This document shows positions 1-8,404 of a stretch of 43,659 nucleotides of DNA, one piece after another (the first letter of the stretch is position 1; each line of letters begins with the position of its first letter). Position numbers and translations under genes: made by a program. The stretch is taken from contig MGQA01000048.1 of NCBI GenBank assembly GCA_001797665.1, positions 1 through 43,659 of the forward strand. The letters run 5' to 3'. The DNA is from Deltaproteobacteria bacterium GWF2_42_12. GTDB taxonomy: Bacteria > Desulfobacterota > GWC2-55-46 > UBA9637. A model generated the notes under the pieces. It ran no database searches. It worked only from the letters and a program-made list of their open reading frames with translations, and was not told where the DNA came from.

Positions 1-116
1 CCAATCTGGAAGTAGAGCTCATCATGCCGATAGCAATGGACGAGGGGTTAAGATTTGCGATAAGAGAAGGCGGCAGGACAGTTGGAGCAGGCGTGGTAAC
101 GAAGATACTGGCATAA
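1..116 (+). CDS. tuf: Elongation factor Tu, C-terminal end (first tuf copy, cut by window edge)
   Basis: Only the last 37 codons are inside the window, read from base 3, ending in a TAA stop. The bases match 16881-16996 of the complete tuf gene except for one C/T difference (92 versus 16972), which is silent (GGC/GGT). The similarity ends at the stop codon. The encoded part is the end of beta-barrel domain 3 ([16 protein letters not shown]). Two tuf copies, one before secE and one in the str operon, is a common bacterial arrangement. The near identity suggests gene conversion or strong constraint. The window may begin here because an assembly broke in the repeat. Confidence 0.95.
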   Translation, partial: NLEVELIMPIAMDEGLRFAIREGGRTVGAGVVTKILA

Positions 117-120
117 ATAT

Positions 121-172
121 GGAGCAAGCCAACCGTGTTGGCGTAGAAACGGCGACACGGTCGCCTTGTTCC
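121..172 (+). repeat. Family A cloverleaf element, copy 1
   Basis: An outer stem GGAGCAA (121-127) pairs with TTGTTCC (166-172). Inside it are two hairpins: GCCAAC/GTTGGC with loop CGT (128-142) and GGCGAC/GTCGGC-type arms GGCGAC/GTCGCC with loop ACG (151-165). The element lies between tuf and rpmG and is followed at once by a TGGAG Shine-Dalgarno sequence. Related copies lie at 2615, 8336, 20130 and 23293, all in the same orientation. Confidence 0.8.
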
Positions 173-185
173 AAATGGAGAAAAG

Positions 186-335
186 ATGAGAGACATTATA
201 ACTTTAGCATGTAGTGATTGTAAGAACAGGAACTATACAACCACAAAAAATAAAAAGACAACGCCTGACAGGCTAGAGCTAAAAAAATATTGCAGACACT
301 GCAGAAAGCATACGGTCCATAAAGAGGCAAAGTAG
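186..335 (+). CDS. rpmG: 50S ribosomal protein L33, zinc type
   Basis: This 49-residue protein is a small subunit of the 50S ribosome, near the E site. Two CxxC pairs (C9/C12 and C36/C39) form the zinc ribbon of the C+ form of L33. The length and the start [13 protein letters not shown] match the family. ATG 186 has TGGAG six bases upstream, directly after the family A element. Its position between tuf and tRNA-Trp/secE is the usual one for rpmG. Confidence 0.95.
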   Translation: MRDIITLACSDCKNRNYTTTKNKKTTPDRLELKKYCRHCRKHTVHKEAK

Positions 336-447
336 CAGCCTTACGGCAATTGTAAAATGAAAATTGCAAATTGCAAATTTTAAGAAAAGGTTTTCATTTT
401 GCAATTTAAAATTTTCACTTTGCATTTTTCAATGAGCGATAGCGTAT
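336..447 (+). repeat. Family B hairpin repeat, copy 1 (rpmG to tRNA-Trp spacer)
   Basis: The spacer begins with a degenerate GCC-TTACGGC hairpin. It then has words of the type AAATTGCAAATTGC on the left and their complements (TTTTGCAATTTAAAATTTTC) on the right, so the RNA can fold into a long imperfect hairpin. It ends in CAATGAGCGATAGCG, a variant of the GGAGCGAAGCGAC end seen in other B copies. No gene is visible here. Confidence 0.65.
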
Positions 448-524
448 AGGCCAGTAGCTCTAACGGCTAGAGCGTCGGTCTCCAAAACCGAGTGTTGGGG
501 GTTCGAATCCCTCCTGGCCTGCCA
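448..524 (+). tRNA. tRNA-Trp (anticodon CCA)
   Basis: A full cloverleaf can be drawn. The acceptor AGGCCAG (448-454) pairs with CTGGCCT (514-520), and the D arm is GCTC/GAGC. The anticodon stem TCGGT/ACCGA encloses CTCCAAA with anticodon CCA at 482-484. The T arm GGGGG/CCCTC encloses TTCGAAT. G is the discriminator base, and the CCA end is encoded at 522-524. tRNA-Trp next to secE-nusG is a frequent bacterial arrangement and suggests co-transcription. Confidence 0.97.
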
Positions 525-659
525 AGCTTAGCTTGGCATAGGCACCCTTAGTGTGCCAGCCAGTTAAAAAAGTATGGAGTAAGCAGTAGTCAGTAAGCAG
601 AAAAGAGGCAATTACTTTTTAACCGCCTACTCCTTACTGCATACTGCCTACTTTATTTA
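521..659 (+). repeat. Palindrome plus family C hairpin repeat, copy 1
   Basis: A palindrome GCCAAGCT-T-AGCTTGGC (521-537) overlaps the CCA end of the tRNA. From 571 to 653 come CAGTAAGCAG-type words followed by their complements (CCTACTCCTTACTGCATACTG). The two halves can form a long imperfect hairpin directly before the secE ribosome-binding site. Related spacers lie before rplD, rpsC and rpsH. Confidence 0.6.
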
Positions 660-676
660 AGAAAAGAGGAGTTAAG

Positions 677-868
677 ATGGAATTTATTGACAGATCAAGA
701 CAGTTCTTATCAGAGGCAAACCAGGAATTGCAGAGAGTAACCTGGCCTGTAAAAAAACATATTGTTGCCTCTACATGGGTAGTTATTGGGTTGGTTTTTG
801 TAATATCTATTTTCTTGGGATTTGTGGATTTTATATTTTCTAAATTGATAAGGTGGATACTCGGTTAA
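677..868 (+). CDS. secE: Preprotein translocase subunit SecE
   Basis: SecE clamps SecY in the SecYEG channel of the inner membrane. The 63-residue protein is the short single-span form. An amphipathic N-terminal part ending in [16 protein letters not shown] carries the conserved TWP segment, and one hydrophobic helix follows at about residues 31-58. GAGGAG lies just before ATG 677. It is followed after 32 bases by nusG, the standard pair. Confidence 0.95.
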   Translation: MEFIDRSRQFLSEANQELQRVTWPVKKHIVASTWVVIGLVFVISIFLGFVDFIFSKLIRWILG

Positions 869-900
869 TCTATCCAAATACAGGGGTATTACTAACAGAT

Positions 901-1431
901 ATGGCAAAGAAATGGTATGTAGTTCACACATATTCAGGTTATGAAAATAAGGTAAAGGCTACTCTTCAGGAAAGAATAAAAAACGCTAAAATGGACGATT
1001 TTTTTTCAGAGGTATTAGTGCCTTCAGAAAAGGTTATAGGATTAGTTAAAGGCGAAAAGAAAACTACATCCAGAAAGTTTTTCCCAGGCTATATCCTGGT
1101 AAATATGGAATTGAATGAAGATTCATGGCATCTTGTAAAGGAGACACCTAAAGTCACTGGTTTTGTGGGCGGTGCAACAGCCCCTCAATCAATATCTGAA
1201 GAAGAGGTAAAGAAGATAACCCATCAAATGGAAGAAGGGGCAGTAAGGCCAAAGCCCAAGGTCCTTTTTGAAAGAGGAGAAAACGTGCGCGTTGTTGATG
1301 GACCGTTTACAAATTTTGCTGGTATTGTAGATGAAGTAAAGCCTGAGAAGGGTAAATTAAAGGTCTTGGTTAGCATATTTGGCAGGGCAACACCAGTAGA
1401 GCTCGATTTTGTGCAGGTAGAAAAGGCATAA
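901..1431 (+). CDS. nusG: Transcription termination/antitermination factor NusG
   Basis: NusG binds RNA polymerase, suppresses pausing and links it to Rho or the ribosome. I chose ATG 901, giving [15 protein letters not shown] and 176 residues, the normal family start. A frame-extending ATG at 853 overlaps secE and adds unrelated residues. The NGN domain covers about residues 1-110, with the YSGYE and FPGYILV motifs. The KOW domain is in the last 50 residues ([15 protein letters not shown]). The Shine-Dalgarno sequence is weak (AGGGG at 882). Confidence 0.96.
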   Translation: MAKKWYVVHTYSGYENKVKATLQERIKNAKMDDFFSEVLVPSEKVIGLVKGEKKTTSRKFFPGYILVNMELNEDSWHLVKETPKVTGFVGGATAPQSISEEEVKKITHQMEEGAVRPKPKVLFERGENVRVVDGPFTNFAGIVDEVKPEKGKLKVLVSIFGRATPVELDFVQVEKA

Positions 1432-1433
1432 GG

Positions 1434-1474
1434 ACAAAATTTCAAATTTCAAATTGCAAATTTCAAATTTAAGG
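1434..1474 (+). repeat. Short AAATTTC-word repeat (nusG to rplK spacer)
   Basis: The words AAATTTC/AAATTGC are repeated about five times between nusG and the rplK ribosome-binding site (AGGTAGGAG). AAATTT is itself palindromic, so the tract can fold weakly. A very similar tract precedes rpsD at 31116. Confidence 0.5.
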
Positions 1475-1486
1475 TAGGAGTTTAAA

Positions 1487-1912
1487 ATGGCAAAAAAGGT
1501 TGTTACACAGATTAAATTACAGGTTCCGGCTGGAAAGGCGAATCCATCGCCGCCAATTGGGCCGGCATTAGGTCAACATGGCGTAAATATAATGGAATTC
1601 TGCAAGCAGTTTAATGCCAAGACCCAGAAACAGGAAGGAATGATTATACCTGTTGTTATTACAGTCTATCAGGACAGGTCGTTTTCATTTATCACAAAGA
1701 CACCGCCCGCATCAATCCTTCTTATAAAGGCAGCGGGTGTGGAAAAGGGTTCTGGAAACCCGAATAAAGATAAGGTAGGAAAGGTTACAAAAAAACAGGT
1801 TATAGAGATAGCAAAATTAAAGATGCCTGACCTGACAGCCGCAAATCTTGATGCTGCTGTAAGGACTATTGAAGGTACAGCAAGAAGTATGGGAATAGTA
1901 GTGGAGGGTTAA
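1487..1912 (+). CDS. rplK: 50S ribosomal protein L11
   Basis: L11 (141 residues) binds the 23S rRNA GTPase-associated centre with L10 and L7/L12. The N-terminal domain holds the proline-rich [19 protein letters not shown] segment. The C-terminal RNA-binding domain follows with [17 protein letters not shown] 1487 has AGGTAGGAG upstream. rplA follows after one base, so the two are translationally linked, as in the standard L11 operon. Confidence 0.98.
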   Translation: MAKKVVTQIKLQVPAGKANPSPPIGPALGQHGVNIMEFCKQFNAKTQKQEGMIIPVVITVYQDRSFSFITKTPPASILLIKAAGVEKGSGNPNKDKVGKVTKKQVIEIAKLKMPDLTAANLDAAVRTIEGTARSMGIVVEG

Positions 1913-1913
1913 A

Positions 1914-2606
1914 ATGGGTAAAAACTATAACGCAGCTATTGCAAAAGTAGACACAAATAAATTTTACAATATTGACGATGCAGTGAAACTGCTTCCTGAA
2001 ACAGCTACGGCCAAATTTGATGAGACAGTGGATGTGGCTGTAAGATTAGGGATTGACCCAAAACAATCTGAGCAGATGGTTAGAGGGACTGTAGTACTAC
2101 CTAATGGGACTGGCAAGAAGGTCAGGGTTTTGGTTTTTGCAAAGGGGGAAAAGGAAAAAGAGGCAAAAGATGCAGGCGCAGATTTTGTAGGGGGAGAAGA
2201 TCTTGTTGAAAAGATAGCGAAGGGCTGGCTTGATTTTGACGCTATTGTTGCAACGCCAGACATGATGGGTTCTGTTGGTAAGCTGGGAAAAGTTTTGGGC
2301 CCCAGGGGGCTTATGCCAAATCCTAAACTTGGTACAGTAACATTCGATATTGCCAGGGCAGTAAAGGATATTAAGGCGGGTAAGGTAGAATTTAAGATTG
2401 ATAAGGCAGGCAATGTGCACGTTGCATTTGGCAAAATTTCCTTTGGTGTGAACAAGCTAAAAGAAAATTTTACTGTATTGTTAGAGAGTATTATAAAGGC
2501 AAAACCATCTACAAGCAAAGGGACATACTTAAGAAGTATTACAATATCAACAACAATGGGGCCCGGGATTAAGATAGATGCTGCCGGGGTAAGGGAGACT
2601 TTTTAA
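1914..2606 (+). CDS. rplA: 50S ribosomal protein L1
   Basis: L1 (230 residues) forms the mobile stalk that helps release E-site tRNA. In many bacteria it also represses its own L11-L1 mRNA. The family signature is visible in [21 protein letters not shown] around residues 121-141. The C-terminal [13 protein letters not shown] is also typical. The start lies one base after rplK. A family A element and the L10 leader follow. Confidence 0.98.
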   Translation: MGKNYNAAIAKVDTNKFYNIDDAVKLLPETATAKFDETVDVAVRLGIDPKQSEQMVRGTVVLPNGTGKKVRVLVFAKGEKEKEAKDAGADFVGGEDLVEKIAKGWLDFDAIVATPDMMGSVGKLGKVLGPRGLMPNPKLGTVTFDIARAVKDIKAGKVEFKIDKAGNVHVAFGKISFGVNKLKENFTVLLESIIKAKPSTSKGTYLRSITISTTMGPGIKIDAAGVRETF

Positions 2607-2614
2607 ATAAATAT

Positions 2615-2668
2615 GGAGCAAGCCAACCGTGTTGGCGTAAGAATACGGCAACATGGGTGCTTTGATCC
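2615..2668 (+). repeat. Family A cloverleaf element, copy 2 (decayed)
   Basis: The outer arm GGAGCAA and the first hairpin GCCAAC/GTTGGC (2622-2636) are intact. The second hairpin is eroded (GGCAACATGGGTGC), and the closing arm reads TTTGATCC with one mismatch. Unlike the other copies it does not end at a ribosome-binding site. It abuts the 5' arm of the L10 leader at 2675. Confidence 0.65.
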
Positions 2669-2674
2669 AAATAT

Positions 2675-2897
2675 GGTCAAAGACAGTAGGGGCTGTTTGG
2701 CTTAATAATCCTACCGAGGCCAACGTCTTATGGCGATTGCAAAATGAAAATTGGCGCCAAAAGCGCCATTCTGAGTCCGCCTAAGGCGGATGAAGAATCC
2801 CTGAGACCCTTCGCTTCGCTCAGGGTGACATCTTCATGTCATTTTTCAATTTGCATTTTTCAATGAGCGGTAGCGATAGTCCTTTCTGTCTTTGTCC
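2675..2897 (+). promoter_or_regulatory. Ribosomal protein L10 leader (autoregulatory mRNA element), split by repeats
   Basis: The core 2680-2729 has the stem GTAGG/CCTAC (2686-2690 with 2710-2714). CTTAATAATCCTACCGAGG, the hallmark of bacterial L10 leaders, folds as a kink-turn in that family. AAGAC/GTCTT (2680-2684 with 2725-2729) can close it. A longer arm GGTCAAAGACAG (2675-2686) pairs 11 of 12 with CTGTCTTTGTCC (2886-2897), on the far side of a repeat tract at 2731-2880. In this family L10 or L10-L7/L12 binds the leader and represses rplJL. The identification rests on remembered family features, not on a search. Confidence 0.75.
2731..2880 (+). repeat. Composite B/J repeat inserted in the L10 leader
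   Basis: B-type ends (ATTGCAAAATGAAAATTG on the left, CAATTTGCATTTTTCAATGAGCG on the right) flank a J-type palindromic block at about 2762-2831. The block contains GGCGCC/GGCGCC-like arms, TCCGCCTAAGGCGGA and CCCTGAG/CTCAGGG. It looks like a dispersed repeat nested in a B element. It separates the L10-binding core from rplJ. Confidence 0.65.
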
Positions 2898-2945
2898 ATT
2901 ACGTTGAGTTTGATTAAAAAAATCCAAGAGACAGAAAGGGGGGAG
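2881..2945 (+). promoter_or_regulatory. Hairpin next to the rplJ ribosome-binding site
   Basis: CCTTTCTGTCT (2881-2891) is a perfect 11-base complement of AGACAGAAAGG (2929-2939). The 3' arm runs into the G-rich Shine-Dalgarno region of rplJ (GGAG at 2942-2945). The 5' arm overlaps the closing arm of the L10 leader (2886-2897), so the two pairings exclude each other. This suggests a translational switch, which is inference. Confidence 0.6.
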
Positions 2946-2952
2946 AAAAAAA

Positions 2953-3468
2953 TTGATTAAGGAAGAAAAGGTAAAGCTTGTAAACGAACTTCAGGACAAG
3001 TTTAAAAAGGCTAAGGCTGCATTTGTAACTGATTACAAGGGACTGAAGGTAGGGCAGGTGACTACCTTGAGAAAGTCTTTAAGGGATGCGTCTGTTGAGT
3101 TCAAGGTTGTCAAGAACACCCTTGCCAAGATAGCCATCAAGGAAGCTGGAGCAGAATCTTTGAAGGACTACTTCGATGGCACTACTGCTGTTGCCATGAG
3201 CTATGCTGACCCAGTCGCAGCAGCAAAGATTCTTACCCAGTTTGCGAAGGACGAACCTAACCTTAAAATCAGGGTTGGACTATTGGGGGGGAAACTCCTC
3301 AATCTTAACGAGATAAAGGCGCTTTCAGAGCTTCCATCCAGGGAAGTACTGTTGGGAAAACTTGTTGGCATGCTTAGGGCAGTTCCAACCAACCTGGTAG
3401 GAGTTTTGAGCGGCGTTCCAAGACAGTTGGTTTATACATTGGTTGCAATCCAGGCAAAAAAACAGTGA
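2953..3468 (+). CDS. rplJ: 50S ribosomal protein L10
   Basis: L10 (171 residues) anchors L7/L12 dimers to the ribosomal stalk. The N-terminal rRNA-binding domain contains VTDYKGLKVGQVTTLR and FKVVKNTLAKIA. The C-terminal helix, which binds L7/L12, is at about residues 135-171. The start is TTG 2953, eight bases after GGAG. No upstream ATG gives a family-like N terminus. It is followed by rplL after a family E repeat. Confidence 0.97.
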   Translation: MIKEEKVKLVNELQDKFKKAKAAFVTDYKGLKVGQVTTLRKSLRDASVEFKVVKNTLAKIAIKEAGAESLKDYFDGTTAVAMSYADPVAAAKILTQFAKDEPNLKIRVGLLGGKLLNLNEIKALSELPSREVLLGKLVGMLRAVPTNLVGVLSGVPRQLVYTLVAIQAKKQ

Positions 3469-3537
3469 ATTAGAGATTAGAGAATTAGAGATTAGTTTTT
3501 TCTAATTCACTAATCCACTAATTCGCTAATTAACTAA
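3469..3537 (+). repeat. Family E hairpin repeat (rplJ to rplL spacer)
   Basis: ATTAGAGATTAG words (3469-3496) are followed by complementary CTAATTCACTAATCC words (3502-3535). They form a long imperfect hairpin that ends just before the rplL ribosome-binding site. The word is unrelated in sequence to families B, C and D, but the layout is the same. Confidence 0.6.
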
Positions 3538-3559
3538 ATTAAAAATGGAGGTTTTAAAA

Positions 3560-3952
3560 ATGGCAAATATTTCAAAACAGGATGTAATAAAGTTTATTGA
3601 GAGTTCAACAGTTATGGAAATTGCAGAGCTTGTGAAAGAATTAGAGAATAAATTTGGCGTTACAGCAGCAGCCCCTGTGGCTGTAGCAGCCCATGTAGCA
3701 GGCGCTGCAGTGGCAGCAGGAGCTGCTCCGGCAGAAGAAAAAACAGAATTTACTATTATCCTCAAGAATACAGGCGCGGATAAGATTAAGGTAATCAAAG
3801 AAGTAAGGACAATTACAGGCCTTGGCTTAAAAGAGGCTAAGGATCTTGTAGAGGGTGCGCCAAAGACACTGAAAGAGGGTGTTTCTAAGGCAGATGTAGA
3901 TAATTTCAAAAAACTGCTTGAAGCTGCGGGCGCACAGGTAGAGATTAAGTAA
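3560..3952 (+). CDS. rplL: 50S ribosomal protein L7/L12
   Basis: L7/L12 (130 residues from ATG 3560) recruits translational GTPases. An N-terminal dimerisation domain ([29 protein letters not shown]) is followed by an Ala/Pro-rich hinge at about residues 35-62. The C-terminal domain carries the factor-binding helix [24 protein letters not shown] chose 3560 because TGGAGG lies eight bases upstream and the N terminus matches the family. An in-frame ATG at 3545 overlaps that ribosome-binding site. Confidence 0.97.
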   Translation: MANISKQDVIKFIESSTVMEIAELVKELENKFGVTAAAPVAVAAHVAGAAVAAGAAPAEEKTEFTIILKNTGADKIKVIKEVRTITGLGLKEAKDLVEGAPKTLKEGVSKADVDNFKKLLEAAGAQVEIK

Positions 3953-3954
3953 TA

Positions 3955-4005
3955 AAGGACAATATTGTCAAGGCGGGGCAGATCGCCCCGCTGTCCTTGT
4001 TTTAG
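3955..4005 (+). terminator. Hairpin after rplL (attenuator-like)
   Basis: An inner stem GCGGGGC/GCCCCGC (3973-3979 with 3985-3991) is extended by AAGGACA (3955-3961) pairing with TGTCCTT (3992-3998). A weak T-tract (TTGTTTTA) follows. In well-studied bacteria a partial terminator or RNase III site lies between rplL and rpoB to lower polymerase expression. This hairpin may do the same. Confidence 0.6.
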
Positions 4006-4082
4006 GAAATAATTTTGGAATAAGAAACATATTTTTTCACATTGATGCACGAAGCTTCCATAGACGAGGTTAAGTGTTAAGG

Positions 4083-4138
4083 CCCAAAGTTCAAAGATAT
4101 ATACCAAAATATGGTTTTTATTTTGAGCTTTGGGTTTT
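4083..4138 (+). terminator. Second hairpin upstream of rpoB (attenuator-like)
   Basis: CCCAAAG (4083-4089) pairs with CTTTGGG (4128-4134). The stem continues inward with TCAAA/TTTGA, and TTTT follows. Together with the hairpin at 3955 this gives two terminator-like structures in the 239-base rplL-rpoB spacer. Confidence 0.55.
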
Positions 4139-4191
4139 AGCATTTATATTATAAAAGAAATCTGAACGATTATTTTAAATAGGAGAGAGAA

Positions 4192-7100
4192 ATGGGACAT
4201 GCATTATTAAGAGGAGCAATCCTTAGAAAGGATTATTCTCGCATTGGTAAGATAATAGATATTCCCAACCTAATAGACATTCAGAAAAAATCTTATCAGC
4301 AATTCTTGCAGGTAGGCGTAAAATCTGAAGGAAGGACTGATATAGGCCTTCAGGGCGTATTTAAGAGTATTTTTCCGATAAAGGATTATAGCGGCACAGC
4401 AACTTTGGATTTTGTAGGCTATGCTCTTGAAGAGCCAAAGTACACGGTTGAAGAATGTCAACAGAGAGGTATGACGTATGCCTCGCCTATGAAGATGACC
4501 GTTCGGCTTGTTGTGTGGGACAAGGATCGTGCAACCGGCGCCCAGACTATTAGGGACGTGAAGGAGCAAGAGATATATTTTGGCGAAGTGCCGCTCATGA
4601 CAGAGAATGGGACATTCATCATCAACGGAACTGAAAGGGTTATTGTAAGCCAGCTACATAGATCGCCTGGGGTGTTTTTTGAATATGAGAAGGGTAAAGG
4701 CTATACAGGCGGGAAGCTCCATTATACAGCAAGGATAATACCGTATCGTGGTTCATGGCTTGATTTTGAGTTTGACCAGAAAGATTGGATATATGTGCGT
4801 ATAGATAAACGCAGGAAGATGTTTGCTACTATTCTTCTCAAGGCATTGGGGTATTCTATAGAAGAACTGCTTAATTATTTCTATCCCGCAGAGGAGATTA
4901 CCCTGGAAGGCAAGAAGCTATTTAAAAAGGTAGAGCCAGACTATCTTGTGGGTCAGAAGGCCAGTAAGGAAATAAGGGACCCGAAGACCGATGAGGTAAT
5001 TATAAAAAAGGATAGGAAGTTTAACAGGGCGATTGTAAAGAGGCTTGTTGCTGCTGGGATTAAGCATATACCGATTGAATTAGAAGATATTTTAGGAAGG
5101 ATAGTAGCAAAGGATATAGTTGATAAAAAAACCGGAGAGGTTCTCTTAGAGTGCAACCAACTTGTTACAAAAGAAAAACTTGATGAGATAGAAAAAAGAG
5201 GAATAGATAAATTTCGGGTTTTATTTATAGATTCCTCAGGTCCTTTTTTCAGGGAAACACTTATTAATGATAGGATTACAAATGAGGAAACAAAGATTAT
5301 CCAAGCCTACCGCAAGGAAAACCCGGAGGACACTACCTCCAATATGACTATCAATGCTATGGTGGAGATATACAAAAGACTTAAACCTGGCGACCCTCCA
5401 ACCGTTGCTGCGGCTAAACAGAATTTCCAAAATCTGTTTTTTGCAGCAGACAGGTATGACCTGTCAAAGGTAGGCAGATTAAAACTTAACAGGAAACTTG
5501 GGTTCGATGTTGCTTTGGAGACAACGACACTGCGTAATGAGGATATCTACGGCGTTGTCCGTTATCTCGTAGGCCTAAAGAATGGACAGGGGATTGTTGA
5601 TGATATAGACCACTTAGGGAATAGAAGGGTCAGGTCAGTGGGCGAACTCCTGGAAAATCAGTACAGGATTGGTCTGTTGAGGATGGAGAGGGCAGTAAAG
5701 GAACGGATGAGCCTTGGTGAGTTGGAGACGCTTATGCCGCATGATTTTGTAAACCCCAAACCAGTTCAGGCTGTAATAAGGGAGTTTTTTGGTTCAAGCC
5801 AGCTTTCTCAGTTTATGGATCAGACTAATCCACTTTCTGAGATTACACATAAGAGAAGGCTTTCTGCCCTTGGCCCAGGAGGTTTGACAAGAGAGAGGGC
5901 AGGATTTGAAGTTAGAGACGTTCATGCAACTCACTATGGCAGGATATGTCCAATAGAAACCCCTGAAGGACCGAATATCGGACTGATAGTATCGCTCAGC
6001 ACCTATGCAAGGGTCAATGAATTTGGTTTTATTGAGACACCCTATAGAGAGGTTGTAAGCGGCAAGGTAACTAATCGGATAAAGTATCTGTCAGCACTGG
6101 ATGAGGAGGAGCATGTAATAGCTCAGGCAAACGCACCTATTGATAAGGATGGCAAATTTACTACGGAATTTGTTTCTGCGAGAAAGGGCGGCGAATTTGT
6201 CATGGCGCGGCCTGAGGAAATTACCCTTATGGACGTTTCTCCAAATCAGTTGGTCAGTATCGCGTCAGCGCTTGTCCCATTTCTTGAAAATGATGATGCC
6301 AACAGGGCGCTCATGGGTTCTAATATGCAGCGTCAGGCAGTTCCATTGATTCAGTCAGATGCCCCTCTTGTTGGAACAGGCATTGAAGAGGTTGTTGCAA
6401 AGGATTCAGGCGTCACAGTGGTTGCTAAAAGGGATGGCGCTGTGGAGAGCGTCGATGCCTCAAGAATAGTGATAAAATCACATGACGGCGTTGATATCTA
6501 CAATCTTACCAAATTTAAAAGGTCTAATCAGAATACCTGTATGAATCAGAAACCTATAGTAAAGATTGGTGAGCGGGTAAGCAAGGGAGATATTATAGCA
6601 GATGGGCCTTCAACAGATTGTGGCGAGCTTGCACTCGGCAGGAATGTAATTGTAGCCTTCATGCCATGGGGTGGGTATAATTTTGAAGACTCTATTCTGC
6701 TCAGTGAGCGGCTTATGAAGGATGATGTATTCACCTCTGTGCATATAGAAGAGTTCGAGACAATGGCCAGGGATATGAAGCTTGGTAAAGAGGATATCAC
6801 CAGGGATATTCCAAATGTGGGTGAGGAGGCGCTGAAGGATTTAGATGAGGGCGGTATTGTGCGGATTGGCGCAGAAGTAGGGCCTGGAGACATACTGGTT
6901 GGTAAGGTGACGCCAAAAGGCGAGACCCAGCTTTCACCAGAAGAGAAACTGCTCCGCGCTATCTTCGGGGAAAAGGCAGAGGATGTAAAGGATACATCTT
7001 TGAAGGTTCCGCCAGGCATCGAAGGGGTTGTTATTGATGTAAATGTCTTTGCAAGGAAAGGCGCTGATAGGGATGAAAGGAGCAAATCTATTGAAGATAA

Positions 7101-8331
7101 GGAAATAGCCAAACTTGCTAAAGATAGAGATGATGAAATAAAGATAGTAAAAGATAGCGCCTTTAAAAAGATGAAGAAGCTGTTAGTCGGGAAGCGTCTC
7201 GCTGCAAAACTTGCTGACAAGAAAGGCAACGTAATTCTCAAAAAAGGCACAACCATTACTGAAGATATATTAGATAAACTTCCGATGGGCAGATGGGAAG
7301 AGATGTCTATAGAAGATGAGCATTCAGAAAAGGAATTAAAGCGAGTTGTTGATAATTTTAATGAGCAGGTGGACCTTATAAAGGTTGTATTTGGTGAGAG
7401 GATTGACAGGCTGAAGAGGGGTGATGAGCTTCCCCCTGGTGTTATAAAAATGGTTAAGGTGTATATAGCCATGAAGAGGAAGGTGGCTGTCGGGGATAAG
7501 ATGGCAGGAAGACACGGCAACAAAGGGGTTGTGTCACGGATACTGCCTGAGGAGGATTTACCATACCTGTCAGACGGAACACCTGTAGACTTAGTTTTAA
7601 ATCCACTTGGCGTTCCATCCAGAATGAATGTTGGCCAGATACTTGAGACGCATCTTGGTTGGGCTGCCATGAATCTGGGAAAAGAGCTGGCTCAATATAT
7701 GGAAAGGGAATATAGCCCAAATGCATTGCGTGAGAAGATTAAGAAGCTCTATGGCTCCCTTGATTTCAGTAAATTTATAAACGACCTTTCTGATAAAGAG
7801 GTTGTGGAGATAGCAAAGAGATTAAAGAAGGGCATACTAATAGCCAGCCCGGTATTCGATGGCGCAAGGGAGCAGGATATTAAAGATATGTTAGAGAAGG
7901 CAGAATTGCCTCTTAACGGTAAGGTTACCCTTTATGATGGAAGGACAGGTGTTCCATTTGACCAGAATGTAACTGTGGGCGTCATGTATATGCTTAAACT
8001 GCATCATCTGGTAGATGATAAGATACATGCAAGGAGCACTGGGCCATACTCTCTTGTCACTCAGCAGCCTTTGGGAGGCAAGGCACAGTTCGGCGGTCAG
8101 AGATTGGGAGAAATGGAAGTTTGGGCATTAGAGGCATATGGTGCAGCCCATACACTTCAGGAATTTTTGACGGTGAAATCCGATGATGTGCCGGGCAGGA
8201 CAAGGGTATATGAGGCTATTGTTAAGAAAGATTATCATATGGAGCCAACACTTCCCGAGTCCTTCAATGTCCTGATTAAAGAGTTGCAGAGTTTAGCGCT
8301 GGATGTTGAGCTTCTGGAAGAAGAGAAGTAA
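4192..8331 (+). CDS. rpoB: DNA-directed RNA polymerase subunit beta
   Basis: The 1379-residue protein forms half of the RNA polymerase active cleft. The rifampicin-binding region is at about 5790-5960 ([20 protein letters not shown] then [10 protein letters not shown]). The Gln, Asp, His and Ser positions known from resistance mutants are of the sensitive type. The conserved [15 protein letters not shown] is near residue 1105. The C-terminal [20 protein letters not shown] clamp region is complete. A Lys/Glu-rich, less conserved block lies around residues 955-1060. AGGAGAGAG precedes ATG 4192. Confidence 0.99.
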   Translation: MGHALLRGAILRKDYSRIGKIIDIPNLIDIQKKSYQQFLQVGVKSEGRTDIGLQGVFKSIFPIKDYSGTATLDFVGYALEEPKYTVEECQQRGMTYASPMKMTVRLVVWDKDRATGAQTIRDVKEQEIYFGEVPLMTENGTFIINGTERVIVSQLHRSPGVFFEYEKGKGYTGGKLHYTARIIPYRGSWLDFEFDQKDWIYVRIDKRRKMFATILLKALGYSIEELLNYFYPAEEITLEGKKLFKKVEPDYLVGQKASKEIRDPKTDEVIIKKDRKFNRAIVKRLVAAGIKHIPIELEDILGRIVAKDIVDKKTGEVLLECNQLVTKEKLDEIEKRGIDKFRVLFIDSSGPFFRETLINDRITNEETKIIQAYRKENPEDTTSNMTINAMVEIYKRLKPGDPPTVAAAKQNFQNLFFAADRYDLSKVGRLKLNRKLGFDVALETTTLRNEDIYGVVRYLVGLKNGQGIVDDIDHLGNRRVRSVGELLENQYRIGLLRMERAVKERMSLGELETLMPHDFVNPKPVQAVIREFFGSSQLSQFMDQTNPLSEITHKRRLSALGPGGLTRERAGFEVRDVHATHYGRICPIETPEGPNIGLIVSLSTYARVNEFGFIETPYREVVSGKVTNRIKYLSALDEEEHVIAQANAPIDKDGKFTTEFVSARKGGEFVMARPEEITLMDVSPNQLVSIASALVPFLENDDANRALMGSNMQRQAVPLIQSDAPLVGTGIEEVVAKDSGVTVVAKRDGAVESVDASRIVIKSHDGVDIYNLTKFKRSNQNTCMNQKPIVKIGERVSKGDIIADGPSTDCGELALGRNVIVAFMPWGGYNFEDSILLSERLMKDDVFTSVHIEEFETMARDMKLGKEDITRDIPNVGEEALKDLDEGGIVRIGAEVGPGDILVGKVTPKGETQLSPEEKLLRAIFGEKAEDVKDTSLKVPPGIEGVVIDVNVFARKGADRDERSKSIEDKEIAKLAKDRDDEIKIVKDSAFKKMKKLLVGKRLAAKLADKKGNVILKKGTTITEDILDKLPMGRWEEMSIEDEHSEKELKRVVDNFNEQVDLIKVVFGERIDRLKRGDELPPGVIKMVKVYIAMKRKVAVGDKMAGRHGNKGVVSRILPEEDLPYLSDGTPVDLVLNPLGVPSRMNVGQILETHLGWAAMNLGKELAQYMEREYSPNALREKIKKLYGSLDFSKFINDLSDKEVVEIAKRLKKGILIASPVFDGAREQDIKDMLEKAELPLNGKVTLYDGRTGVPFDQNVTVGVMYMLKLHHLVDDKIHARSTGPYSLVTQQPLGGKAQFGGQRLGEMEVWALEAYGAAHTLQEFLTVKSDDVPGRTRVYEAIVKKDYHMEPTLPESFNVLIKELQSLALDVELLEEEK

Positions 8332-8335
8332 GTAT

Positions 8336-8386
8336 GGAGCGAGCCGACCGTGTCGGCGTAGAACGGCAACATGGTTGCCTTGCTCC
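8336..8386 (+). repeat. Family A cloverleaf element, copy 3 (rpoB to rpoC spacer)
   Basis: The outer stem GGAGCGA (8336-8342) pairs with TTGCTCC (8380-8386). Hairpin 1 is GCCGAC/GTCGGC (8343-8357), where copy 1 has GCCAAC/GTTGGC. Hairpin 2 is GGCAAC/GTTGCC (8365-8379), where copy 1 has GGCGAC/GTCGCC. Both changes preserve pairing. The rpoC ribosome-binding site AGGAGG begins five bases after the element. Confidence 0.85.
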
Positions 8387-8404
8387 AAAGAGGAGGAAAC
8401 AACT

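Noticed and set aside
853-900. Longer NusG start at 853
   Set aside because: It overlaps secE and adds residues not found in NusG. ATG 901 gives the family N terminus.
6546-7670. Long reverse-strand frame opposite rpoB (374 codons)
   Set aside because: It lies fully antisense to the conserved rpoB gene, has no family resemblance and is rich in Ser/Phe/Leu/Pro as expected for a shadow frame.
8303-8404. Longer rpoC frame starting inside rpoB
   Set aside because: The added part reads rpoB and the A element in another frame. TTG 8405 has a good ribosome-binding site and a family-like start.
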